Shown: piece by piece, positions 1-5,561 of the stretch | Position numbering within the stretch: the first letter of the stretch is position 1 | Layout of the letters: the number at the start of each line of letters is the position of its first letter | Assembly: GCA_029938185.1 (NCBI GenBank) | Contig: JAOZVK010000162.1 | Coordinates: forward strand, 1 to 10,520 | Origin: Bacteroidales bacterium | GTDB lineage: Bacteria > Bacteroidota > Bacteroidia > Bacteroidales > JAOZVK01 | Direction: 5' to 3' | Length of the DNA stretch: 10,520 nt | Notes under the pieces: generated by a model | The model's database searches: none | The model's input: only the letters and a program-made list of their open reading frames with translations | Told to the model about the DNA's origin: nothing | Translations under genes and position numbers: made by a program

Positions 1-61
1 TTTATCCTGTTATAAAATACCTGATAAACAAGACTGTCCAACTTCTGACGGGTAGCCCAAT
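1..61 (-). repeat. Interspersed intergenic repeat, family X, copy 1
   Basis: Read on the minus strand, this stretch contains a GGGCTACCC-like start, then AGTTGGACAGTCTTGTTTAT, then a CAGG..ATAACAGGATAAA end. It aligns with two plus-strand copies at about 3475-3590 and 4760-4870, which share the order GGCTA(C/T)CC, GTTTATCAG, TGTTTC.TAACAG.ATAAAA. The copy is cut by the window edge, so its full extent is unknown. No coding potential is seen. It lies downstream of the last rhodanese-like gene, as a non-coding interspersed repeat. Confidence 0.7.
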
Positions 62-70
62 TTTGCATTT

Positions 71-91
71 TAGGTCTTAGACCTATTTAAA
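71..91 (+). repeat. Short hairpin repeat (AGGTC-3nt-GACCT), degenerate copy
   Basis: A 5-bp perfect stem AGGTC (72-76) and GACCT (80-84) encloses a TTA loop, followed by ATTTAA. It matches the hairpin half of the repeat family seen at 918, 2617, 3265, 3393, 4884, 8731 and 10416, where the loop is TTC. The GTTGCTTACG module that normally follows is not recognisable here. Confidence 0.6.
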
Positions 92-168
92 AGTAATAAT
101 TTAGGAATCGTTAAAAAATAACTTTCCGATTTGTTTTTTGTAAGATACTTATATTTAGGTGTAAACCA

Positions 169-200
169 ATTCGTAATTCGTAATTTATAATTCGTCATTT
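169..200. repeat. Short tandem ATTCGTAATTCGTAA-type repeat
   Basis: Three to four imperfect iterations of an ATTCGTAA/T octamer run through this stretch. It is a low-complexity intergenic array with no open frame that looks real. I see no function. Confidence 0.5.
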
Positions 201-212
201 CCTTAGCAAAAA

Positions 213-247
213 TTATGCGTAAGCAACGCAAAAAGACTCGAAGAGTC
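213..247 (-). terminator. Probable intrinsic terminator built on the hairpin repeat
   Basis: On the minus strand, one base after the TAA stop of the last rhodanese-like gene, the sequence reads GACTC-TTC-GAGTC and then TTTTTGCG. This is a perfect 5-bp stem with a 3-nt loop and a T tract, the layout of a small Rho-independent terminator. It continues into GTTGCTTACGCAT, the tail of the interspersed hairpin repeats, so it appears to be a family member whose stem changed (GGTC/GACC to ACTC/GAGT) while both arms stayed complementary. It plausibly ends the sulfur gene cluster. The stem is short, so efficiency is uncertain. Confidence 0.5.
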
Positions 248-248
248 A

Positions 249-902
249 TTAACATCCTCCTTCTTCTTCTTCCACTTTAACTTTTTTAACGGTTATTTTT
301 TTTGGAGATTTGCTTTTAGAAGAAGTGTTGCTACTTACACCAGCAGTATTACTAATTACTTTAGCAAAGTCGTATTTAGCTTTTTCATTTCTATAATCGC
401 CTGTCATTGGGGCGTATTGGTCTATAATGTGTTTTTTAACATAATCATAGCCACCTTGCAAGATTCTATTATTTTTAAAACCCAACTGTTTAAAAATTAG
501 CCAAGGTCCGCAGGCTCCACACTCATCAGAATAGTATAGTATATTTATTTTTTTGTCCTGATTTAAAAAAGGTTCATATTCATTTAGCAATATTTTATTT
601 AAAGGAATATTTATAGCTCCTCTAATATGACCTTTCGAAAATTCATAAGGAGAGCGTAGATCTACAAATCTAAAAAGTGAGTCATTATTATAGTAAATAT
701 CTGTAAATTTTTCTGGTCTAATAACATCTTCTCTTTTTAATGCTTCTTCCAGCATTTGTTCGGAACTTATTACATATTTTTTTTCGGGTTCGGACATGAA
801 AACAATGCCTAAAACTATAATTATAACAAAACCTATTGCTGCAACAGGCAGTTTATTCGATATGTTTTTATATTCTACATGAGAATTATTTTGATTATTC
901 AT
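249..902 (-). CDS. Membrane-anchored rhodanese-fold protein with C-terminal EEEEGGC tail
   Basis: This 217-residue protein has one N-terminal membrane segment (about 18-37) after a short polar leader, so the rest is probably periplasmic. A rhodanese-like domain spans about 45-160: the VDLRSPYEF motif (80-88) followed by GHIRGAINIPL matches the CDC25/rhodanese signature, and LQGGYDYV (148-155) is the usual GG-turn. At the active-site loop the expected Cys is replaced by Ser125, and the loop instead has Cys128 and Cys131 in a C-G-A-C motif. After a Ser/Lys-rich linker (189-208) the protein ends in Glu-Glu-Glu-Glu-Gly-Gly-Cys. The neighbour at 1029-1676 ends identically, so they are paralogs. 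The gap to it is 126 bp, and this is the last gene of the cluster. Classical thiosulfate:cyanide sulfurtransferase activity is doubtful. A role as a periplasmic sulfur carrier or binder for the adjacent complex is inference. The rhodanese fold is secure; the function is not. Confidence 0.85.
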   Translation of the reverse strand: MNNQNNSHVEYKNISNKLPVAAIGFVIIIVLGIVFMSEPEKKYVISSEQMLEEALKREDVIRPEKFTDIYYNNDSLFRFVDLRSPYEFSKGHIRGAINIPLNKILLNEYEPFLNQDKKINILYYSDECGACGPWLIFKQLGFKNNRILQGGYDYVKKHIIDQYAPMTGDYRNEKAKYDFAKVISNTAGVSSNTSSKSKSPKKITVKKVKVEEEEGGC

Positions 903-917
903 TTTTTTTAATTTTTA

Positions 918-951
918 AAGTCTTCGACTTATTTAATGTTGCTTACGCATT
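918..951 (+). repeat. Hairpin repeat copy between the two rhodanese-like genes
   Basis: The hairpin AAGTC-TTC-GACTT (918-930) is followed by TTTAATGTTGCTTACG. Compared with the AGGTC/GACCT consensus, both arms changed together (G to A on the left, C to T on the right), so pairing is retained. It lies in the leader of the downstream rhodanese-like gene, about 16 bases before its ATG, in the opposite orientation to that gene. Confidence 0.7.
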
Positions 952-1028
952 CAATTTATAATCTAACAATATGTAAATTAACAGAGTGTAAATATAAAAA
1001 AACTTCAGATAGATTACTTAGAATTGTT

Positions 1029-1676
1029 TTAACAACCACCCTCTTCTTCTTCGATTTTTTTCTTTATCACTTTGGTTTTTATTTTAATGTTTTTCGGCTT
1101 CTCTGTATTACTACCTGTAGTTGTTCCTCCTCCAAAAAACATGCTTGCACCTTTTCTGAATTTATATAAATTAACTTCATCTTTCGTAGCATATTTATCA
1201 GGGTGTTTTGGAACTATAATAGTTTCAATCCAATAATTTAAGCCGCCTTTCATGACATAATTATTCTTGAAATTTAATCGTCTACTTAACATCCAAGCTT
1301 GATTAGCATAAATAGAACCATTTGAATAAAAAATATTCTTTTTAGTATCTTGGTTTAATAAATTCGCCCATACATATTTACCTTTTTTATTTTTATCAAG
1401 TAAATTTTTTAATGGAACATTTATAGATCTTGTTAAGCTAAATTTTTTAAACTCTTCGGGAGTTCTAACATCTATAAGTTGAATTGAAGGGTCTTCACTT
1501 ATAATCATTTCAGCTACCATGTCGGTTGTTAAAAATCTTGTTTCATCAATTATTTCAACCAATAACTGCTCTGGTTTCAATTCGTTTAGGTCGTATTTTG
1601 GGGGTAGCATAAATAGACCTATTGATAAAGCAATAAGCATTACCGACATAAAAATATACTTTTTATTTATTATCAT
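1029..1676 (-). CDS. Membrane-anchored rhodanese-fold protein whose only Cys is the C-terminal residue
   Basis: This 215-residue protein starts with a signal-anchor-like segment (about 7-25) and continues as a probable periplasmic rhodanese-like domain (about 45-155). Visible motifs are QLIDVRTPEEF (66-76), SINVPLKNLL (84-93), the loop FYSNGSIYANQAW (116-128) and MKGGLNYW (142-149). The catalytic Cys position of the loop is Ser118. There is no cysteine anywhere except residue 215, the last one. The tail has a Gly/Thr-rich linker (182-190), a Lys-rich stretch (194-207), then Glu-Glu-Glu-Glu-Gly-Gly-Cys. The Gly-Gly codons are GGT GGT here but GGA GGA in the paralog at 249-902, so the shared ending looks conserved at protein level. 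The gene lies 247 bp after the second YeeE/YedE gene. A sulfur-carrying arm is plausible by analogy with SoxY and DsrC, but unproven. An alternative start at Met10 would shorten the anchor. Confidence 0.85.
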   Translation of the reverse strand: MIINKKYIFMSVMLIALSIGLFMLPPKYDLNELKPEQLLVEIIDETRFLTTDMVAEMIISEDPSIQLIDVRTPEEFKKFSLTRSINVPLKNLLDKNKKGKYVWANLLNQDTKKNIFYSNGSIYANQAWMLSRRLNFKNNYVMKGGLNYWIETIIVPKHPDKYATKDEVNLYKFRKGASMFFGGGTTTGSNTEKPKNIKIKTKVIKKKIEEEEGGC

Positions 1677-1732
1677 AGTCTGTAGTGTATTAAGACATAA
1701 ATTGATTAAGTTTATAAATGTAATAATTTGAC

Positions 1733-1797
1733 ATGATTAACAGGATATTTAAAACATGTAAATCCTGTAAATCTTGTCCTAAATAATACTAAGTAGG
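1733..1797. repeat. Partial family X repeat (AATCCTGTAAATC units)
   Basis: This stretch contains AACAGGAT, then GTAAATCCTGTAAATCTTGT and a TAAATAATACTAAGT end. It resembles the right part of the family X copies near 3545-3590 and 4825-4870 (AATCCTGTAAATCCTGTC, then AAAAT.ATGTCCAATA). The left half is absent. It is non-coding filler between the second YeeE/YedE gene and the first rhodanese-like gene. Confidence 0.5.
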
Positions 1798-1842
1798 TCG
1801 ATATATAAAAACAACACTTTTGTTTTTTTTATTATGCTGTTT

Positions 1843-1892
1843 ATCAAGCGTAAGCAAAATTGTTAATTATCCATTGTTCATTGTTAATTACT
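1843..1892 (-). repeat. AATTAACAATGG-type repeat ending in TTTTGCTTACGCTTGA, copy 1
   Basis: On the minus strand this reads as AT-rich alternating units (TAATTAACAATGAACAATGG, then ATAATTAACAA) ending in TTTTGCTTACGCTTGA. About 48 bases align with 5513-5561, including the shared GTAAGCAAAATT and TCCATTGT on the plus strand. The GCTTACGC end is the same module that closes the hairpin repeats, so the two families share a part. It lies about 30 bases downstream of the stop of the second YeeE/YedE gene. Confidence 0.65.
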
Positions 1893-1923
1893 TAAAGAAA
1901 CTTATTGACTTGTTTCAGTAGTA

Positions 1924-2511
1924 TTAATATTTTTGAATTTTGTTAGATACTTTTGTTTGTATTTTTGCTGTAATAACAAAAACAGCAATTGCAATAATTA
2001 CGAAAAGAAGAACAAATAATTCTTTAGATATTCCTATTGAGTCATATACTTTTACGGGTCCTAAAGCTCCACTTTTATAAAACTCGGAATATAAAGGATA
2101 GGCTAAATCAAAAATAAATGCACCTATCATTATTCCTCCAATAAATATCATTGCATCAATTTTACCGATTGCAGCTGCAGAGAAACTTGTTCCTGGACAA
2201 AATCCTCCAAGCAACATTCCTATTCCAGCAAATACTCCACCTATAATTGTTGGACCAATATAAAATCTATTAACAAAAACTTGCTCCAAGTCAATCCAAC
2301 CCAAATAATGGAAGTAAAGTAAACCTAATCCTGCTGTAATTGCAGCGGTAAAAAACACTCTTATTACTATAAAATCATATCCGTAAAATACTCCTGCCAA
2401 TTTTCTTGCTGACGAAAAGCCAGCACTTTCGAGAATAAATCCGAATCCTATACCAATTACAAGAGCAACAACATAGCTCCATTCATCTGCTGGTGTAAAT
2501 ATTGGTCCCAT
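1924..2511 (-). CDS. YeeE/YedE-family sulfur permease, second half-protein (DUF6691-like)
   Basis: This 195-residue integral membrane protein has roughly five hydrophobic segments (about 12-30, 48-68, 84-104, 118-138, 163-182). Family motifs are GFGFILESAGFSSARKLAG (22-40), near the GF..E.AGF..AR signature, and GGFCPGTSFSAAA (102-114), the Cys motif of YeeE/YedE proteins. Cys105 is its only cysteine. Full-length YeeE/YedE proteins such as the thiosulfate importer TsuA are about 330-350 residues and carry essential cysteines in both repeats. Here the function is divided between this gene and the one at 2657-3175, as in PmpA/PmpB-type pairs. The two proteins probably form one transporter in the cytoplasmic membrane for thiosulfate or a related sulfur species. 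The start ATG at 2511 is followed by a sensible soluble N-terminus (MGPIFTPADEW). The gap to the partner gene is 145 bp. Family assignment is firm; the substrate is inferred. Confidence 0.88.
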   Translation of the reverse strand: MGPIFTPADEWSYVVALVIGIGFGFILESAGFSSARKLAGVFYGYDFIVIRVFFTAAITAGLGLLYFHYLGWIDLEQVFVNRFYIGPTIIGGVFAGIGMLLGGFCPGTSFSAAAIGKIDAMIFIGGIMIGAFIFDLAYPLYSEFYKSGALGPVKVYDSIGISKELFVLLFVIIAIAVFVITAKIQTKVSNKIQKY

Positions 2512-2616
2512 TTTTATTGTATTTTTTAATTGTTTTTAAATAATATAAGTACCTATACAAAAAACTTTCAACATATATAATTTGTTAAATTACATATTGT
2601 TAAAATATTAATTAAG

Positions 2617-2649
2617 ATACGTAAGCAACATTAAACAGGTCGAAGACCT
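2617..2649 (-). repeat. Hairpin repeat copy just after the first YeeE/YedE stop
   Basis: On the minus strand AGGTC-TTC-GACCT begins seven bases after the TAA stop of the gene at 2657-3175 and is followed by TTTAATGTTGCTTACG. The stem is perfect. The run after the stem is GTTTAA, not a clean T tract, so strong termination is doubtful. Attenuation between the two permease genes is possible. Confidence 0.75.
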
Positions 2650-2656
2650 CAATTTT

Positions 2657-3175
2657 TTATAGCCAAAGCTTTCGAAAAAACCATGCAAACAGATAGCCTG
2701 TACCAAACATAACAGCTACTAAAACAAATCCGGAAGTTGCAAAAACAGCCATAGCCGACAAGCCTCCTCCACTTGCACAACCTCTTGCAAACGAAGCTCC
2801 TATGCCAAACATTACACCTCCTAATACTGCTGCGATAATACGCTTTTTTGATGTTAATTTTGGTGAATGTTCTAATTTTAGTTTTAAGCGATTGTTAATA
2901 ATACCCGAAATAAAACCACCTAATAATAAACCTATTACCATAAATACTAAACGGTTTTTAAGAGGTTCTTTTCCATTTTTCACATATTTATGAAAATATG
3001 AATTAGGGTTTTCGATATGACTAGGAACTACTATTTGTTCAATTTTTGCTACCGCTCTTTTTACTGCACCACTCGAACCTAATCCTTCGCGTGTATGCCA
3101 AAACGAAAAAAGAATTATTAGACCTAAAATAAATCCTGCTAAATACGGATTCATATATTTTTTAGTATTTTCCAT
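2657..3175 (-). CDS. YeeE/YedE-family sulfur permease, first half-protein
   Basis: This 172-residue membrane protein has about four hydrophobic segments (11-26, 75-95, 112-130, 141-166). The N-terminus NPYLAGFILGLIILFSF (9-25) and REGLGSSGAV (29-38) match the opening of YeeE/YedE permeases. A polar loop lies at about 41-74. The signature Cys motif is RGCASGGGLSAMAVFATSG (131-149), with Cys133 its only cysteine. Together with the gene at 1924-2511 it would complete the two-repeat YeeE/YedE fold, each half supplying one cysteine. In the thiosulfate importer TsuA, cysteines of this kind guide thiosulfate through the channel. The pair lies next to a Psr-like molybdoenzyme and rhodanese-like proteins, which supports a sulfur substrate. 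It is separated from the NrfD gene by 529 bp of repeats, so a separate promoter is possible. Confidence 0.88.
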   Translation of the reverse strand: MENTKKYMNPYLAGFILGLIILFSFWHTREGLGSSGAVKRAVAKIEQIVVPSHIENPNSYFHKYVKNGKEPLKNRLVFMVIGLLLGGFISGIINNRLKLKLEHSPKLTSKKRIIAAVLGGVMFGIGASFARGCASGGGLSAMAVFATSGFVLVAVMFGTGYLFAWFFRKLWL

Positions 3176-3264
3176 TTGTATTTAATTTTATTGACTATTT
3201 GAGCCTTTTTATATTGCTTACAACAAATAATTGCTGAAAATAGATTTCGTGTTAAATCGTATTT

Positions 3265-3301
3265 TAAGGTCTTCGACCTTTTTAATAATACTTTCGCTTA
3301 G
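3265..3301 (+). repeat. Hairpin repeat copy with degenerate tail
   Basis: AAGGTC-TTC-GACCTT (3266-3280) forms a 6-bp perfect stem followed by TTTAATAATACTTTCGCTTA. This tail is a diverged version of the TTTAATGTTGCTTACG module. The stem plus TTTTT could work as a small terminator on the plus strand, but no plus-strand gene precedes it. Confidence 0.65.
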
Positions 3302-3392
3302 TGTATAATTAAGTATTCTTACAAAAGTTTTTCCGCATTTAATATCTGTTAATTATTAAAATCTGAATACTTTACACTCTCGACCTTGCCCC

Positions 3393-3412
3393 ATAAATAG
3401 GTCGAAGACCTT
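3393..3412 (-). repeat. Hairpin repeat copy, stem only
   Basis: On the minus strand AAGGTC-TTC-GACCTA is followed by TTTATGGGGC. The stem matches the family (arms 3399-3403 and 3407-3411), but the GTTGCTTACG module is missing. It opposes the copy at 3265-3301, about 120 bases away. Confidence 0.6.
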
Positions 3413-3473
3413 AGCTATATTTTATGAAATAAGCTCTACTAAATAGATGAAAGCTTTTGTAGGTGCTCTTAAT

Positions 3474-3590
3474 AGGCTATCCGCGTAAAGTTGGACAGTG
3501 TTGTTTATCAGGTGTTTCGTAACAGTATAAAAATCAATCATGTTAATCCTGTAAATCCTGTCAAAAAATAAAATAATGTCCAATAAGTAA
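3474..3590 (+). repeat. Family X repeat, copy 2
   Basis: This copy shares with 4760-4870 the blocks GGCTA.CC, TTTATCAG.TGTTTC, TAACAG.ATAAAA, TCCTGTAAATCCTGTCAAAA and ATGTCCAATA. It differs by a short insertion (AATCATGTTAA) before the AATCCTGT units. It abuts the 99-bp repeat at 3590 directly, which makes a composite repeat block downstream of the NrfD gene. Confidence 0.7.
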
Positions 3591-3688
3591 TTGACAATTG
3601 ATAATAAACAATTGATAATTTTGTTTACACCAGAATTACAATAAGTTACAACTTTACAAAGTGTCGATTTTATATGATAACCTACTTA
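3590..3688 (+). repeat. 99-bp near-identical repeat, copy 1
   Basis: This stretch matches 8842-8940 at 98 of 99 positions. The one difference is C at 3649 against T at 8901. It starts ATTGACAATTGATAATAAAC and ends GATAACCTACTTA. It contains an inner AATTGATAAT/ATAATAAACAATT arrangement and no open frame. This copy lies just downstream of the NrfD gene; the other lies 50 bp upstream of the sugar transferase gene. Confidence 0.9.
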
Positions 3689-3704
3689 TTAAACGTGTAG
3701 CCTC

Positions 3705-4721
3705 TTAATATAAATACCTTGTTACTTGTCCTGCATCAACCATTATAAATCTAAACATAAGACCACCCCATAGTATTAATGCTGCCGGTATAGCAATGGG
3801 TACTTTAAATTTTAGTAGCTCAAGAGATTCAAGAATTGCAGGTATTATTAGTCCTAGTATAATAACATTTACCCAGAACGAGATTGTATACTCACCACCA
3901 AGAAAATAATGTGCTGCATCAATTTTTACTTGCGAACCTGCAACATATCCCATAAAAAGATGAGTGATAAAAAATAATTCTACAACTATTAATAGTAAAT
4001 CAATTCTACTAAATACTATTTTTTCGGTATGATTTTTTGACATCCACATAATTGTTGCTGCTGCTGTCGATAGCCCCGATGTTAGAAATAATGGACCTAA
4101 AATCGAAGTATTCCATAATGGTCTGGCATTAAAAGCCGAAAGTAAAATACCAGTATATACTCCCAGTATAACAGAAAAAACAATCATAATCCATGCAAAT
4201 GGTTTTCTTTCTTTTATTACAAATTGTTCAAATTTTCTAAGCCAATTAAATTTCCAATCCCAATTAAATTCTTTATCTGTCTCTGTTTCAACAATAATAA
4301 ATTTCAAAAGGCTTGCAAATTTTTTTCTTGAATCCAATTTTGGAAAAATTTCTTTTAAATAACTTGCAATCCATACAACCGCCATTGGCATAATAAGAAA
4401 CAAAGCCCAAGCACCCCACGACATTGGCGATTCTAATCTAATTGTAGTATATAGTTGCCAAAAATATAATGGGTGTTTTAGGTCTAATAGAAGTGCAATA
4501 AGTCCTAAAACTATTGCAAACAAAGCTATTATTGGACCTATTTTTACTGCAGTCGGGAAATTTTTCGTTTTACCTGTTAATGTATAATAGGAAGCAAAAA
4601 ATAATAAACCTGCCGCAAGACCTCCTAAAAACAAATATACTGGTATTTGCCAATGCCAAACATGCAAAACAGGGTCAATGTTTGGTATCATTCGTCCACT
4701 TGTTATAATTTCTTCTTTCAT
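3705..4721 (-). CDS. NrfD/PsrC-family quinone-interacting membrane subunit
   Basis: This 338-residue polytopic protein has about eight membrane segments (26-47, 61-80, 100-120, 174-196, 207-226, 238-260, 280-298, 307-328). The N-terminal WHWQIPVYLFLGGLAAG (22-38) is the family hallmark of NrfD/PsrC-like subunits. These transfer electrons between membrane quinols and the periplasmic iron-sulfur subunit. A charged stretch with several Trp residues (about 122-173) separates the third and fourth segments. It is the third gene of the cluster, 194 bp after the ferredoxin subunit, in the order expected of PsrABC/PhsABC operons (catalytic, Fe-S, membrane). Length is close to the usual size of NrfD proteins. 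The start at 4721 leaves a short soluble N-terminus before the first segment, which is normal. Function as membrane anchor and quinone site is confident; the direction of electron flow is not known. Confidence 0.9.
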   Translation of the reverse strand: MKEEIITSGRMIPNIDPVLHVWHWQIPVYLFLGGLAAGLLFFASYYTLTGKTKNFPTAVKIGPIIALFAIVLGLIALLLDLKHPLYFWQLYTTIRLESPMSWGAWALFLIMPMAVVWIASYLKEIFPKLDSRKKFASLLKFIIVETETDKEFNWDWKFNWLRKFEQFVIKERKPFAWIMIVFSVILGVYTGILLSAFNARPLWNTSILGPLFLTSGLSTAAATIMWMSKNHTEKIVFSRIDLLLIVVELFFITHLFMGYVAGSQVKIDAAHYFLGGEYTISFWVNVIILGLIIPAILESLELLKFKVPIAIPAALILWGGLMFRFIMVDAGQVTRYLY

Positions 4722-4759
4722 TTATATAATATTTAAAATGTTATTAGAGTATTAATAAA

Positions 4760-4870
4760 ATGGGCTACCCACATAAGTTTGGATAACACTGTTTATCAGA
4801 TGTTTCATAACAGGATAAAAACCAATCCTGTAAATCCTGTCAAAAAAATAAAATTATGTCCAATACTAAA
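4760..4870 (+). repeat. Family X repeat, copy 3
   Basis: The stretch begins GGGCTACCCACATAAGTTT and contains TTTATCAGATGTTTCATAAC, AGGATAAAAACC and TCCTGTAAATCCTGTCAAAA, ending ATGTCCAATACTAAA. It is collinear with the copy at 3474-3590 and inverted relative to 1-61. It occupies most of the 194-bp gap between the Fe-S and NrfD genes, followed directly by a hairpin repeat. Confidence 0.7.
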
Positions 4871-4883
4871 CATGTAGCCATAA

Positions 4884-4918
4884 AATGCGTAAGCAACATT
4901 AAACAGGTCGAAGACCTA
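4884..4918 (-). repeat. Hairpin repeat copy that supplies the ferredoxin gene's stop codon
   Basis: On the minus strand the element begins TAGGTC-TTC-GACCT, and the initial TAG is the in-frame stop of the Fe-S subunit gene (4916-4918). The stem is perfect and is followed by TTTAATGTTGCTTACG. The repeat therefore appears to have inserted at, or evolved over, the very end of the gene. Confidence 0.8.
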
Positions 4919-5449
4919 AACTAAATAAAAAATTTGGGGACTTGTACCTGCTTCCGGTGCAAGGACTTTCCATTTTCTTGTTGCAATAATTTTTGATACC
5001 ACACTATTTTTATCATCTAAATCGCCAAAATACATACACTTAGTAGGACAAACCGATACACATGCAGGCAATTGACCATTTTTAAGTCTATGGTCACAAA
5101 ATGTACATTTATCGACCCAACCTTCTGGGTGAAAATATCTTGCATCATAAGGACACGACTCTATACAAGCTCCACAACCAATACATTCGAAATGTGTTAC
5201 TTTTATAATTCCACCATCAATTATATGACTTGCTCCAGTCGGACATGTTCTAACACATGGTGTATTGTCGCAATGATTGCATCTTTCGGATCTTATTTCA
5301 AGTTCAAGTTTTGGATATGTGCCATCTGTTGTTTCAGAAATCCAATCACGACAAAATCCTAATGGGACATTGTTTTCTGTTTGACAGGCGACTACACAAT
5401 CGCTACATCCAACACATTTTTTTGTGTCTATTGCCATTGCATACCTCAT
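4916..5449 (-). CDS. Four-cluster ferredoxin electron-transfer subunit (PsrB/PhsB-like)
   Basis: This 177-residue protein has sixteen cysteines in four [4Fe-4S] binding sets: Cys12/15/18/22, Cys57/60/65/69, Cys89/92/95/99 and Cys115/118/130/134. Visible motifs are CVGCSDCVVAC, CNHCDNTPCVRTCPTGAS, CIGCGACIESCPYDARY and CTFCDHRLKNGQLPACVSVCP. This is the DmsB/PsrB/PhsB/NrfC architecture that passes electrons between the molybdenum subunit and the NrfD membrane subunit. It has no signal peptide of its own. In this family it is usually co-exported with the Tat-signalled catalytic subunit, which is the neighbour 109 bp upstream. The ATG at 5449 places the first cluster at residue 12, as usual; Met5 would also be possible. 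The stop codon lies within an interspersed hairpin repeat, so the last residues may be recently altered. Confidence 0.93.
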   Translation of the reverse strand: MRYAMAIDTKKCVGCSDCVVACQTENNVPLGFCRDWISETTDGTYPKLELEIRSERCNHCDNTPCVRTCPTGASHIIDGGIIKVTHFECIGCGACIESCPYDARYFHPEGWVDKCTFCDHRLKNGQLPACVSVCPTKCMYFGDLDDKNSVVSKIIATRKWKVLAPEAGTSPQIFYLV

Positions 5450-5512
5450 AGCTATATTTTTAAAATTGTTAAATTTTTAATATTTATCATATATAAGTAG
5501 ATTATCGTATAA

Positions 5513-5561
5513 TTCAAGTGTAAGCAAAATTATCAATTTTCCATTGTCAATTTTCAATTTA
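5513..5561 (-). repeat. AATTGACAATGG-type repeat ending in TTTTGCTTACACTTGA, copy 2
   Basis: On the minus strand this begins at the TAA stop of the molybdoenzyme gene and runs through AATTGAAAATTGACAATGG and AAAATTGATAATT, ending in TTTTGCTTACACTTGA. It aligns over about 48 bases with 1843-1892. Like several hairpin repeats, it starts exactly at a stop codon and carries the GCTTAC module at its far end. Confidence 0.65.

Larger units (their letters stand above)
3176..3704. other. Repeat-filled 529-bp gap between NrfD and YeeE/YedE genes
   Basis: No coding region is supported here. The gap contains a plus-oriented hairpin repeat (3265-3301), a segment at 3311-3340 resembling the arms of the 154-bp element at 8680-8833, a minus-oriented hairpin (3393-3412), a family X copy (about 3474-3590), and one copy of the 99-bp repeat (3590-3688) ending 16 bases from the NrfD stop. 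I saw no TAnnTTTG-type promoter match on the minus strand upstream of the permease gene, so whether the permease genes are co-transcribed with the enzyme genes is open. Confidence 0.7.

Noticed and set aside
70..255. Minus-strand frame of 61 codons downstream of the last rhodanese-like gene
   Set aside because: It runs through two repeats and the terminator hairpin, has a low-complexity product from the ATTCGTAA array, and shows no recognisable domain.
936..1169. Plus-strand frame of 77 codons, and similar short plus-strand frames at 1519-1731, 2802-2993, 4514-4708 and 5072-5451
   Set aside because: They are shadows opposite well-supported minus-strand genes, with Phe/Leu/Ser-rich composition typical of reversed AT-rich coding DNA.
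249..1676. The two rhodanese-like genes as active classical thiosulfate sulfurtransferases
   Set aside because: Neither has Cys at the catalytic loop position; calling them ordinary rhodaneses would overstate the evidence.
3474..4870. Repeats considered as a CRISPR array
   Set aside because: The copies are few, unequal in length, widely and irregularly spaced and occur in both orientations. There is no regular repeat-spacer pattern and no cas gene.
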